Shown here piece after piece: positions 42,341-54,301 of a DNA stretch of 64,000 bases (positions are counted from its first letter, which is position 1; each line of letters starts with the position of its first letter). A program made the position numbers and the translations under genes. The stretch is from Strigamia acuminata (lineage: Eukaryota; Arthropoda; Chilopoda; Geophilomorpha; Linotaeniidae): the NCBI GenBank assembly GCA_949358305.1, contig OX442318.1, forward strand, positions 10,150,517 through 10,214,516, read 5' to 3'. The notes under the pieces were generated by a model. It saw nothing but the letters and a program-made list of their open reading frames with translations. It made no database searches and was not told the origin of the DNA.

Positions 42341-44275
42341 TATATTTTTTCTTTTAAAATAGCTTGTTTTTAATATTTTTGTAAAAATTATGTATTTAAT
42401 TTGTCTTTTCCCTCTATTTCTGATTATACTGTATTCAGCCAAAAGGTAGAATCGGCACAGTTTTATCGTGGCTAAACCACGATCGAAATATTAAACAAAT
42501 AACGTAAAGTTATTCATTCGCCAAAACTAACTTGTAAGTGTTTTTCGAACATGTGTCGCGAAGACGCCATCTTACCCTAGACAAGTAAAACAGACCACGT
42601 GTAAGACTGTGTTTACAGCAACGAATCGTATCCGCCAGCAAGGATCCGAGACCAACAATTAAGTATCATTAAATTGTAAACATTATTAGTTTAAATTAAA
42701 GTATTTTATTTAACAAGTGTGTAGTTATTTCGCAAGATTTATTTAACCGTAGACAGGATCACAACAAAATTTGTAAGAAAGAACTCCAGTTGCTGAATAT
42801 GGCCATGCAGGTGAAACAACTTGCAGCGTGCATTTTCTGAAAAAAAAAAAGAATGCGGGAATTTTTAAAATTTATTCGGCCGTAAATTGTTAATTTTTAT
42901 AAATGTACTCACGAAAATGCATTTTTGAGATGCGAAAACCTCAGTTTCTATATGGATGGCAACCAGATTAATTTTTAAAAATATCCGCCAATGCGGGAGC
43001 TCGCCTTTCATGACGAGTACGTTCTTCTACCAAGGATATATCCTTGGTATAACATACAGGGATCGATCCTGCACTAAATCTATATCTTCGCTTACGAAGT
43101 CTGGTGGTGAAAATTGAAAACTGAGAATGGTGGAAGGTTTGAAGCTTTCGTTGTGGGCGAAGTATTTTGTCGTGAACCAACAGGTGTGTTTGTATTACAA
43201 TCGTGATAGATCGCGATGAATGACGATTACCGGAAAATTTGGGCAGATTATTTGCTTCCGAGAGAGGATTTTATTCAGAAATACTAAAACGATTTTCCGA
43301 AAAACGAATTTACCCTCTGCGTAATGATTCAACTCAATTGCGATTTTTATCCGAGGTAATTAATTTAATTTAATATGATTTATTAAAAAAAAGAAAACAA
43401 CATCTGTGATTTAATTGAACGAATTTCCTAGTTGTTTGGAGAATCCGTCAGCAGCCACTAACTAACTTGTAAGCGCCAACGCACCGAAAACGAAGCCAAA
43501 ATGGCGGAATGTACCGGTATTAAAAATACACAATTTTTTTAAAAATATTTTATATTTGACGACTTAAATGCGATTTATTGATTTCTTTAGAGCACGTGAG
43601 AAAAAAAAGGAAAGAAAACACACCATACGAAGAAAATTGTTCTCTATTTTGACGAAAATCGACATTGGAGCCCGACATTGATGAAAATTCAGGGGAAAAT
43701 GATAAAAATTCTGCGAAAATTCGTTAAGAAAATGACGCAATTGATGCGGAATTAAAGAATTAATTATTTGATTATGATCTGCGCATTGAGAAAAATACTG
43801 TTGCTCAAAACACAGGTATAAAACCAATAATTCCTACAGATTTTGCGATTCCAACTACAAACATTGATTTTTTTCGTCGAAATTTTGTATAAAATATAAA
43901 ACAATTTTAATTTTTTTTTATTAGATATAAGCAGCGACATGTACCGGCCAAAAACCACAGAAAACTACTGTTTTGTTGATAATTTGCCACTGGTGGCGCA
44001 ATGGCCGAAGATGCCGTCTTGGAAATAATCACGAGGACCTTATAAAATTATCAAAAAAATGGATCGTGGAATTTACAGGTATTAGTGCTAATTTATTATA
44101 TATTTTTCTAATTTATCTAAGAATGACTTGACTTATTTCATCAGCTGCTATTGCTAACTGCATAATAACATTTTCCCGTGTGAAACTAAACAAGGGAGTG
44201 GCCATTTTGGTTCAACTTTTCACATACAGAAATTGAATGATATTTGTTGAAACTTGAATATTTTTTGTTATCAAA
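42341..44275. other. Gene-poor interval
   Basis: No recognisable gene. A perfect 22-bp palindrome (TACCAAGGATATATCCTTGG + TA) lies at 43028-43049. Around 42960-43180 the composition is less AT-rich, but no coding family or RNA gene could be assigned. Confidence 0.4.
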
Positions 44276-44560
44276 GAATGATTTTTTTGGGCATAAAAAC
44301 ATGAATTTTTGGGCATAAAAACATGAATTTTTGGGCATAAAAACATGAATTTTTGGGCATAAAAACATGAATTTTTGGGCATAAAAACATGAATTTTTGG
44401 GTTCAGAATGAATTTTTCAGCCTAATTAAATTGAATTTTTAGGCACAGAATGAATCTCTTCAGCCTAAAATTGAATTTTTGGTCTCAGAATAAATTTTTT
44501 CAGCCTAAAATTGAATTTTTAGTCTTAGAATAAATTTTTTCAGCCTAAAATTGAAATTAA
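44276..44560. repeat. 22-bp tandem repeat (TTTTTGGGCATAAAAACATG + AA) and related units
   Basis: Five exact units at 44286-44400, then looser copies of 'cagcctaaaattgaattttt'. Confidence 0.9.
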
Positions 44561-44689
44561 AGTTTTTGACTTAAAAATTAAAACAATCTCTTGCTCAATG
44601 GCTTGGCCAAGGCCCCATGACCACTCCCCTGGATCTGCCAGTGCGTGTATTAATTCTGAGTATCATGACATATTTTTCTTACTCTTTGA

Positions 44690-44930
44690 ATTGCTTCAAG
44701 AAATAATTTGATAACAATATCAACATCTTTCTTTTTTACTGTTACGTCATTATCTGGTATTGTTAACTGCACAGGTTAATTTGAAATTTGTGCATTGTCC
44801 TTTAGAAATAGAAGGTTTGAATCGAAAATTTTGGTACATTTGATCAACTGTTTGTGTTTGGTGGCAGTAGAAAGTTCAACAAGGCTGACAGAAATTCACC
44901 CATTTTCATCCAGCGTTTGAAAGAAGTTTT
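44690..44930 (-). pseudogene. WS/DGAT-type acyltransferase relic with internal deletion
   Basis: On minus, a start-like MGEFLSALLNFLL runs into TKHKQLIKCTKIFDSNLLFLKDN. This matches KHKQ.IKLV.NFD..FL..KD at residues ~42-62 of the intact paralogues. Then, within a few dozen bases, VQLTIPDNDVTVKKKDVDIV matches their C-terminal block. The ~350 residues between, including the HHxxxDG motif, are gone. Confidence 0.8.
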
Positions 44931-45070
44931 CCAAATGGATCTTTTATACACCATGAAGTCAATTCACAGGGTGGGCCAAAAGTCACAAACGGCTATTTTT
45001 AGACAAAGCTAGTGGTAAATTCGCTACTAAATTTTTTTCTTCGGTTTTGATGGTTTATAATTATAAATTT

Positions 45071-45449
45071 CAGGTCGGATCACTTCATCGAATCTCGTTT
45101 CATCAAAGTCTCATTTTATCTCATTTTTTGAAATTTTGGAAAACGGGGGTCGTTTCATCGAATTAAATTTCGCTCGGTACGTTTCATCGAATTTTTAACC
45201 ATCATCAGGGATGTTATTCACGTGGCTACGTGGTTAGGTTAGATTGTGTTAGGTCAGGTTACGTTAGGTTAGGTCAGGTTAGGTCAGTTTAGGTTAGGTT
45301 AGGTCAGGTCAGGTCAGGTCAGGCCAGGTTAGGTTAGGTTTTTGGGTTTTCTGTTTGCACCGTTTCATCGAATTTCTTGAAAAAATGGTACGTTTCAACG
45401 AAAAACCCGTCATTCAATGAAACAGGATTCGATGAAGTGACCCGATTTC
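45071..45449. mobile_element. MITE with TCACTTCATCGAATC ends carrying a TTAGG/TCAGG array
   Basis: The ends TCGGATCACTTCATCGAATC and GATTCGATGAAGTGACCCGA are near-complements. ATAAATTT flanks both sides (45063-45070 and 45450-45457), an 8-bp target duplication. The duplicate block at 61.1 kb shows the empty site. 45230-45340 holds GGTTAGGTTAGG/GGTCAGGTC repeats. Confidence 0.85.
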
Positions 45450-47109
45450 ATAAATTTTCCTTGTTTTCGTTTTGTTATTTTTGGTTTTATTTGGAATATG
45501 ATTTGATTTAGCGTTATTTGCAGCTTGACCACTATTACCATCTGCTTAGTATTTTGTAGAGAATTTTGTTGTGCACAAACAAAAGGAATAATGCCCCACA
45601 TGATTGGATTGGATGAAAGAATTGATGATGATTGATGAAACATGTCTGTGAATCACAAGCAAGTAAAGCTGAAAGTTTAGGTGGTGTGATAACTGATAAC
45701 TTGGCTTATACAACTGCAAGAATACACGAGGCGTAGAGAATGATCAACAATACTTTTTTCTCAACGTTATCTGCAGTGCCAGAGGATACTAATAAATCAA
45801 TCATTTGAAAATAGAATTTTTCATTCTCAATGATGCAGAAAAAGTAAACGGCGAAGTACTATGTGGAAATGTGTTGTATACAAAGAAAATAAGATAATAG
45901 GAGAATAAAAGAAATGATCTTTGATGTAATACGGTGTAGAAAAATAAATTCAATTCCGTTTCTACGCGATTTATTTTGATTTAAAAAGGTTTTTGTTTTA
46001 AGATTTGGAAAAAGGTTCACAGTAGCTGCATTCAAAAAGTTGTGTTTTAAGTGTTTTTAATGTTTGTGTCTGTTTTTCTATCTCTTAATGTCTCAAAAAT
46101 GAAATACAAACATCTACTGTGTAACACTTAGAACACGATTTTTTTAATGCAGATAGTGTCTTTTACATGGTTTATTCTTGAATGTATCTACTGGGTAAAA
46201 AGATAATTTGATGTACTGGTCCAGACAATTGAGACTCAAGCTCAGAAGTCCATTTTATTCAAGAATATACTCATTACATATTATTTGTACAGAAATCTTT
46301 ATCATACAGTAGGGGTTCTCAAACTTTGTAATATTACGGCACATTTTTTACAAAGGCAATCTATTGCGACGCACTTCATCCTCAGCGCATTAAATATTTT
46401 TAGTGATGAATATTGACTAGCAGCTAGTCAAAAAATAATGCAGATAAAATAGGTGCGTTCAATCTGCTAGTAGAAAGTCACTTAACTGACTTAACTGCCT
46501 TTCAGAGGGCGGAAGTGACGATAATTACGTCACATTTTGACCAAGTAAAGTCACCCAAGTGACTTTCAGGAAAGTAACTGGAAAGTTTCTTTTCCACTTT
46601 TTAAAAGTCACTTATGTAAGTCACTTATGTGCGTGCGCATGCTCATTGCACATTTAACAAAGCTACAGTGGCAGCTATTTTGTTCTCGATGAACACGGTA
46701 AATTCACACGTGTGGCACAGGGTAAATTCACGTGTGGCACACGGTAAATGGAAATGGAAGTCTGGTGGTAAGTAAGTGCATTCAATGAAAAGTGACTTTG
46801 AGGAAGGAAGGAAAGTGAAAGTCACTTCTTCTAACCCAGATTGAACGCACCTAATAAAATAGACGAGAATCATTGATGATAGTGAAATACACACATGAAC
46901 TGAATTGAATTGAAGTTGGGGTTAAAAATATGTACAAAACGGTGGGTTGAATAACAGCAAAATATTTGTAAAATGTTTGGTTGAATTACAGCGAAGTATG
47001 TTTACAACGATGGGTTAAATAACAGCAAATACCTGAAGTTGACTAACCGCAGTTGCACAACCGGACAATTTCTTATGCACTTGATTATTCTGCATAACGT
47101 ATAGTGTCC

Positions 47110-47113
47110 CTAT

Positions 47114-47156
<43 letters not shown>

Positions 47157-47160
47157 TTTT
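47110..47160. repeat. (TATT)n microsatellite
   Basis: About 12 TATT units. The duplicate at 63100-63136 has about nine. Confidence 0.95.
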
Positions 47161-48525
47161 AATCAGGAATTGCACATAATCTTGGTCATGCTTTGATTGG
47201 TTATCAATGGTTCCTTGTTTTCTTTTTGTTATTTTTATTTAATCTGGAATATGATCTGATTTAATGTCTATTATCATGTGCTTAATCACTTGTAGAGAAT
47301 TGTTGTGCTATCACAAAAGAACGGAGTTAATGCCCTCAAATGATTGGATTGGAAAAAAAGAATTGATGATAAAAACTTTCTGTGAATCACCAGCAAGTAA
47401 ATATGAAAGTTTAGATTTTCTGTGCCACTTTGCAAGTTAATTATTTGAAAATAGAATTTTTCATTTTCGTTGTTACAGAATCAATAAAAGGCAAATTTGT
47501 TATGTATGAACAAAATAAGAAAAGGAGAGGAAAATAAATGAACTGTTGGGAGCAGAACTAATATTTCAATAATTATTATTTCCATTATTTAAATTTTGAT
47601 TGAAAATTGAAATCCATAAATTCTATAGCATAAGTTAGCACTGGCCTAATTGTTTCATTCATTGTTTCTTTCATAGCACATTTTTTACATCTATTTATAT
47701 TGAAATCTTTATCAGGGAATGCATAACTACAGCTGAATTGATTAAGAGCAAACAGAATGTACAGCGCAGTGTAACAATTGATTAAACGCACATTGATTAA
47801 GCGCGTAACAAATAAATAAAATTGAATAACAGCAAAATGTTTTCGGTAATTTAGAATGATTAGATGATAGATAGATGGATTGAATTAGTGCGTAATGAAT
47901 TTGTTCAATTCTACGAATTGAACAAATGCGCAATGAACTTTTTTCCCAATTGATGTAACGCGCAATTGACGTTTTAATGAATTGAAGAAACGCGCAATGG
48001 ATGTTCTTCGGAATTGATGGATCGCACAATGAACGTTCCTCAATCGTTGATGTAATGCGCAACTAACGTGCGCAACATCATACATCATACAGTATTGAAT
48101 TTGGCATTTGCACAGGTGTGAAATCACACTCATAAAATATCTTTAGGTTCTGGTTGAAAATGTAAATTGTAGTGAAAATAAAGGAGACCTTCTCTGTGAG
48201 TTGTAAAAAGAACACTGGTATTTTATTTTTAAAGACTAGAGAATAAAGAGGGGGTAAAAGGGGTAGGTGGCGCTCTCCCATTGGTTAGCCATTGGAAGTT
48301 TAGGGTGTGTGCAATTTAGGGTAGGGAGAAAGTGGATACAATCACTACAAAAGTTTGAAAAAAAATGGAGTTTAACATAGATATGTAACCAAAGTTAAAA
48401 TTAAGGCTAAAACAAATGCAATACTAGTATAAATAAAAAAATACTCCATACAAAATTAGAAAATACACATAAAATGGCACTTGGCGTAAAACCACTCGGT
48501 TTTCACAACAGGTTTTCAAGGATTA

Positions 48526-49115
48526 AGCTAAGTACACATGAGACTTTCAGACTATGAATATTCAGAGTTTGAAATTTCAGGTTGTCACGCCGCAAACGAA
48601 ATGATTCCGCCTGTGTGTTTGGCTGTGTCATTCCGTGCGCGGAAATTATGTGGTACACACAATCCGTGCACGAAAATTGTTTGGTACACACAATCCGTGC
48701 ACGTGTTGTAAATACAAATGGCGACCACTTTTAAAAAATGTTGGAGTTTGATTGTGCAAAATAAATGAATTGCTGTATTTTTAAATTAATAATTAATAAT
48801 AAATAATAAAATAAATTAATCAAACATTTTTAGTATTATCTGTCTTTGTATTCAGTATCCACCTCCATCTTGTGTACGACCGGTCACGATCGATCGCAAT
48901 ACCACAATGCATTCTGGGTACTCAGAATCTGTTGGTGCACGGGAACAATTCAAGCTATTCCGTGCACCATCACTGTCGGAAAGAATAAAATTTCGGTTGC
49001 CAGAAAGTTTCCGTGTGTGGTAAGCGGAACCATGTGTACCACACTGACCCAAACTTTCCGCCATACACGGAAAGTGACCATTCCGTGCACGGAATCAGGT
49101 CATGTGTACTTAGCT
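48526..49115. mobile_element. MITE with AGCTAAGTACACATGA ends
   Basis: Left AGCTAAGTACACATGA and right TCATGTGTACTTAGCT are exact complements. Internal 'ccgtgcac', 'acacggaaa' motifs. It ends 10 bp from the stop codon of acyltransferase 3, so it forms that gene's 3' UTR. A related element lies inverted at 51021-51442. Confidence 0.85.
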
Positions 49116-49125
49116 TTAGTGCTGA

Positions 49126-50654
49126 TTATATTAAACAAGTTTCTAATTCTTCAAATTCTTCAGTAAATGATTCTAAGAAAGTGTCAACAACTTTGGTTTC
49201 TACTACTGCTTCGACGTTTGCTATTGCTAGCTGCATAATGCCGTTAAAACTTGACGCTACAAATGACAAACCTGGAAGGGAAACATGGAAAACATTACTA
49301 AATAATTATTAAAGCGACGTGGCTACGTTCATGAAACTGATATGGTAAATGTCTGCATAATGATCTCATTTTACATACCCAATGCATTTGTTTGTGTCGG
49401 AAGTATAGTACAGGCCACAAGTTGTTTGCCATGGTTATTGAAACATGGCGACTGTTGCAGAAGAACATTACTAATACCACAAGTAGAGTCAATTCCATCA
49501 TAGCCGTGGCGAGTGAACCAAGCTGGTAGTCGATTTAGAAAAAGGCTTCCCACTAAATAATTGAAATAATAGAATGGTAAAGACTTCAATCTGCTCGTAT
49601 TTTGCTGTATGATCTTCAGTCTCTGCATAGCGCTGTTCTCGTTCAATGCGAGAGGAACGAGGACGCAGGAAAATGCATTCTTAAAACCAGCCTCTTCAGA
49701 TGCACTTTGCATTGAAATTGGAATATTGGCTTTAATGTCATCTAGTAGAATATTGTGCTTGAAAAAACACCTTTTTAAGGCACCAGCAATGCAAGATACC
49801 ATAACATCATTGACAGTTGCTCCAGCTTTCAGTCCTGCCATTTTGAAGCGAGCTACCGAAGCTATCGGCCGTGATCGAACGTGTGTTTTTCCGCCTTGTG
49901 GTGGAGCTAATAACCCGTTTTTCGATTTGATTTCCGTCTCTTGACGAAATTTGGGATAATAAAACAAACTGGTGAGCAAAGCGGTCTTTGTAAATACTTT
50001 CTCCGGTTTCGGTGGCGAAAGCTTGATACATTTTTCATCGAGGAAACAACGATTCGTCAATTGGATCATGTTGTAACCGTCGACCAAGCAATGATGGATT
50101 CTTGAATAAATCACGTACCGGGGTTCGTTAGCGAAGGAACTGTCCAGTGGGAAAAGCAATATTAACCAAGGTGATTTGGTTTCGCATAACAACTGGTTCC
50201 AAAGTTGAGTACATATTTCGTCGAGTTCGTCTTGATTTTTTGGCGGTTTGCAATCGTGAAGTTGAACGTGGTCATTGATTGAGAAATTCGTGTCCAGCAA
50301 CCAGAAATAATATCCGCACGAATGAATGATGTGTTTTCGAAGGAGAGGATGTTTGTATTGATCGTTGTGCTTTACATCGGTCCATTGTTTTCTGACGGTT
50401 GTTCTGATTTCTTCCAAGTCAAGTGTGCCTTGGAAAATCATGCACTCGTTTGCTACATTTTCGCCGCTATCCTTTAGGATTAGAAAGTTGGCGTCAAAAT
50501 TCTTGACTAACTTGATCCACTGTTTGTGTCGTATGCTCAAAAATATTGTGAGTAGATAAACGAATGCTTGGCATATGCAAAGAATGGGAATAAGTAATAC
50601 GTAAAAAATTGCTGATCGCAGAAAATAAACAAGGGTCATAAGAAACTGGTCCAT
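49126..50654 (-). CDS. WS/DGAT-type O-acyltransferase, cluster member 3
   Basis: Exons (minus) 49379-50654 and 49126-49271, joined in frame by GTATGT and a CAG acceptor, 473 aa. Residues ~8-40 are hydrophobic (membrane anchor). Residues 187-193 are the canonical HHCLVDG active site. Family blocks NDVMVSCIAGALKRCF, NIPISMQSASEEAGF, LNRLPAWFTRHG and the C-terminal GLSFVASSFNGIMQLAIA follow in the expected order. Predicted acyl-CoA:alcohol or diacylglycerol acyltransferase in ER lipid synthesis. The acceptor is unknown. It is the only member of the cluster with both an intact ORF and a consensus motif. Both flanks carry related MITEs. Confidence 0.87.
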
Positions 50655-51020
50655 TTTCTGTTCTGATTAACAAGCTCAGCAGTATGCTATGAACAAAAAC
50701 ACACACACAAATGTATATACATATTTTGAATGTATAATACATGTATTGTTTTCTCTCAATGGATTTATTGCTTTTTGATGGTAATCTCATATAACAGCAG
50801 TACGGCATATTGTGAGCATTGCATTGTTGGTTTAATTGCGATTCTGCTCAAGATAATAATGTTTTGCTCAATCCTGAAAGGTATGAACAATGTATTGTGC
50901 ATAAATGCACTGCACAAAACACACAAAAGTGGAATTTTTTCTGGCGTGGTTTTATTGTGCTTAGAAAATGTGCATGGAATTGATATCATTACGCACTGTA
51001 AATTCAATACACCATATCGA

Positions 51021-51442
51021 CGCAGTACACATAGCTACGCTTACCACACACGGAAACTTTCTGTCGACCGGAATTCTATTCTTTCTGGCAGTGATGGGGC
51101 ACGAACAAATTCTGAGCACCCAGTGCGATTGATCGATCGTGACCAGTCGTACACACGATGGAGGTGGATACTGAGTACACAGTCAGATAATAATAAAAAT
51201 GTTTGATTAATTTATTGTATTATTTACTATTAATTATTAATTTGAAAATACAGTGATCCATTTATTTTGCACAATCAAACTGAAATTTTTTTAAAAAGTG
51301 GTTGCCATTTTTAATTACAACACGTGTACGGATTGTGTGTACCAAACAATTTCTGCACACGGAAAAACACAGCCAAACACACGGGCGGAATTTATTTCGT
51401 TTGCGGCGTGACACCTGAAAATTCAGACTCTGAATGTTCAAT
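51021..51442. mobile_element. Inverted relative of the 48526-49115 element
   Basis: The reverse complement shares 'ccacctccatc', 'aacattttt..attatctg', 'caatccgt' and 'acgccgcaaacgaaat' in the same order. The outer ends are more diverged. Confidence 0.75.
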
Positions 51443-51662
51443 TCAAGACGTCAATTGATGCGACGGAAATGGAAACTAGGGCCATCCATCTCCTGCTGGG
51501 AATTTACAATGCTACAGTCACAATGAAAAAAATTTACGCAGAGGAGCTAGGGGTTGTAGGTGTGTTGTTTTTGTTGTTGAATAATTGGTTTTAAAGTTAG
51601 ATGGAAAATATTCTGATATGACATGATTAGATATGATTAGATATGATTAGATATGCTTAGAC

Positions 51663-51972
51663 CAGGGGTTCCCAAACTTTTTAGCATCGCGCCCCACTTT
51701 TTAAGCAAAGCGATCTTCTGCGCCCCACTTCCATCTACCAGTGCATTAAATTTTTAAAAAATATACTACTACAAAGAAAAAAAGAAATTTTAATATAAAT
51801 TTGCATAAAACTGTGTATAATTTTTTATATAATTTTATATAATTTTGGTTAAAAATTTATAAAAGTTTGCAAAATAAGCTTTTTTTATTTAGGCGTGTAT
51901 GATGGGTGCGCCCCACCAATAATCAGCTCGCGCCCCACCAGTGAGGCGTGCCTCACCGTTTGGGAAACCCTG
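51663..51972. mobile_element. hAT-like MITE (CAGGGGTTCCCAAAC ends)
   Basis: CAGGGGTTCCCAAACTTTT at the left, GTTTGGGAAACCCTG at the right. The flanks gcttagac and acttagac match at 7 of 8 bases, the 8-bp duplication expected of hAT elements. The diverged start at 46310 (aggggttctcaaactttg) is probably a relative. Confidence 0.85.
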
Positions 51973-52561
51973 ACTTAGACGTTTAATGTTGTGTCAGAAT
52001 TGTTGATCCTCGGGTTTGTAAGTAAAATTTATCAATTTGTGTTCTCTATTTGTGTGAAAACTGACGAGTTTTAGATGTTTGGGGTCGCGGTTTCATGTTT
52101 GGTGTTGTGCAGTGAAGCCATCATACAGGCGGTGTTTTCTTGTGCGAGATTGTATGACGCGCGTACGGAAGTTTGGTTATTTGTCATAAATTATCATGTT
52201 TAACCTTTGTTCCTGTTTTTCCAAATGTAAACTGAATCGTTCCACACGGCAATAACTCAGTCATTTCACATCAGAGCTCTTATCACAGCTGCACTCATTT
52301 ATTCAACTCAATTTATACACTCTGGATTCCAGAACTTGGTTGCTCTGGTTACATCATATTGTTTGCCGCGACAATTATCAATTATTGCAATCAACAGAAA
52401 GACTCAAAACATTGTTATCAATTTAAAGTCAAATAGTGCAAAACACTGCATTCCTCCCCAAATACAAACTCCATTTGTAATTCTGAACATTTCAATTTTT
52501 TTGTTTAAAACCAATAAATATTTCCAATTTAAAATAACTTAAACCAAAAATGCGATTCTGC
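51973..52561. other. 3' flank of the Gypsy element
   Basis: AT-rich, no LTR recognised and no gene. Confidence 0.4.
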
Positions 52562-54300
52562 CTATTCTTTGTTCCTATCAGCCATCCTACGCAGCAACAG
52601 GCGCGTGCGCTCCGCGTCTTCCTTGCTATATAGCTGCGTTGGTTCCGCATTAGCCTTTCTTGTGGGCGCACCGGTACGAGATGCCTCTCTCGCTGGAGGA
52701 TTCGTCACTGAACTTGGGCCTGGCTGATCTGGGTCCATTACAGGTTCCAAATGCACCATTTCCGCCACTTTCAGCCCTCGCTTAGGCGGTCTTGCCGGTG
52801 GCAAATTGTGATAATTTGGCATCACCGTATCATCCTCGTCTTCCTCCTCCCCCGACGACAGCTCTCTGTAATTCACATCCACGTTTCTCGTTGCTCGCGT
52901 GCGCACTCTCTGCGGTGGGTCGTGCGCGATTTGACGTGGTGGAATTGCCTGCTGCTCGTCGATCACTGCTTGGGGGATCAACAGGGCTTGCGGTGTCGTG
53001 GGGGTGAGGGTTGGGACCGGCCCTCCTGCAGGTGGGCCCAGCACCGTTGGCGGTGATGGAACTGGCACGAGCGTCGCCGCCGCTGGTGGGATCGCCGGCA
53101 TCATTGTCGCTTGTGGAGTCGCCCGGGCCGGAGTCGTCGGTTGTGGAGCCACCTGGGTCGTAGTCGTCGCTGCGACCTGCGAGGACGTCGCTTGTGCACT
53201 CGGCGTTTGGAGGACCACTGCCGAGGTCGCCACCGTCGTTGGAAACAACCGCTGTTCCTGATGTCGCCGATTCAAATACTGAGCCGGTGGTTGGGTCTCC
53301 GAACTTGGTCCGACTCGTTGCTCCAACTCCGCCGCGTTCTCTGCAGGAGCTGCAGCGCTCTCTATCCTAGCAATGAGGTGATTCACATGTCGCACCACAA
53401 TGCGCCCGGACTCCGCATCCTTCAGCGCATAAACGAGATCACCACGACGCTCTGTCACCGTCCCTGCTCTCCATGGTGGCTTGGTTGTTGGAAACGACCG
53501 AAACCAAACCAAATCGCCAACCAGGAATGATCTGAAACGAAAATTAGTTTCGCCGCGCATCGTGCCTAATCTGGGGCGCACTAAATCGATATGTGTGAAC
53601 AGCTGCCTCCCCAGAAAATTCATGGCGGGTGTCTCATTGTTCCTACTCTTGAAGTTCGCGTGTTGGAAAAGGATCAATCGCAACAGTCTCAGTTCCAAGT
53701 CCCCTTGGGTAAATTTCGCCAACTTGTCTTTAACCCACCGGACGGCCTGCTCAGCCGTGCCGTTAGATTGTGGATGGTACGGCGGAGAGAAGATGTGTTC
53801 GATGCCATTTTTTGACAAAAATGATGCGAACTCTCTGGAACTGAACTGGGGGCCATTGTCACTCACCAACAGGTGTGGCAACCCAAAGGAGCTGAAGATC
53901 CGCCGCAACACCAAAATTGTTGATGCAGATGTAGCCACAGTCACCACTCGCGCCTCTACCCACCCAGAAAACGCGTCAACAACTACTAACACCATCTTCT
54001 TCTGGATGGGCCCCGCGTAATCAATATGAATGCGCGCCCACGGTTCCTCCGCCCGTGGCCACGAAATGGGAACTGCCCTCGCCGGCAGGACTCTGTTTTG
54101 AGCACAAACAGCACAGGCTTGCACAAACGACACAATTTGTGGCGTCATGGCTGGCCATCAAACCACACTCCAGGCTCGCTTCTTCATAGTCACGATCCCG
54201 GGGTGGCCCTCGTGGAGCAGCCGCAGCATCTTCTGCCGCAAGATCAACGGCACCACCACCCGGTCGCCCCACATCAACACACCAGCCACAACGTTAAACT
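52562..54300 (-). pseudogene. Gypsy integrase with long Pro/Thr-rich tail
   Basis: Zinc-binding HHCC start (LHEGHPGI...CAVCAQ), interrupted by one stop codon in the WWP motif. Catalytic triad blocks HIDYAGP, VSDNGPQF and HPQSNGTAEQAV are all present. After the typical RRGDLVYAL...VRHVNHL end, the frame continues for over 200 codons of Pro/Thr/Ala-rich sequence and an acidic patch, an unusual extension that ends at 52562. From 54148 down the frame is fully open (528 codons). Confidence 0.9.
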
Positions 54301-54301
54301 C

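Larger units (their letters stand above)
45043..48189. repeat. Duplicated block, copy 1 (~2.7 kb core)
   Basis: Collinear and highly similar to 61086-63822, from 'ggttttgatggtttata' to 'aaataaaggagacctt'. Copy-specific insertions: a MITE at 45071-45449 and a ~360-bp piece at about 47718-48085 containing diverged ~28-bp units (cgcgcaatgaacgttc-like). It also contains an internal diverged repeat of itself (45456-45670 versus 47208-47420), a GTAGCTGCATTC MITE (46021-46159) and an AGGTGCGTTCAATCTG MITE (46452-46855). No ORF of substance. Confidence 0.9.

Noticed and set aside
41831-42442. Overlapping ORFs of 166-203 codons on both strands
   Set aside because: Produced by a 21-bp tandem repeat whose length is a multiple of three. 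The peptide is the same seven residues over and over.
42960-43100. Possible tRNA or tRNA-derived SINE (GGATCGATCC box-B-like sequence beside a 22-bp palindrome)
   Set aside because: No acceptable A box, acceptor stem or anticodon arm could be folded on either strand.
49371-50654. Bacterial origin (horizontal transfer) of the WS/DGAT genes
   Set aside because: They share an intron and an N-terminal hydrophobic anchor and form an animal-like tandem family. Nothing in the sequence requires recent transfer.
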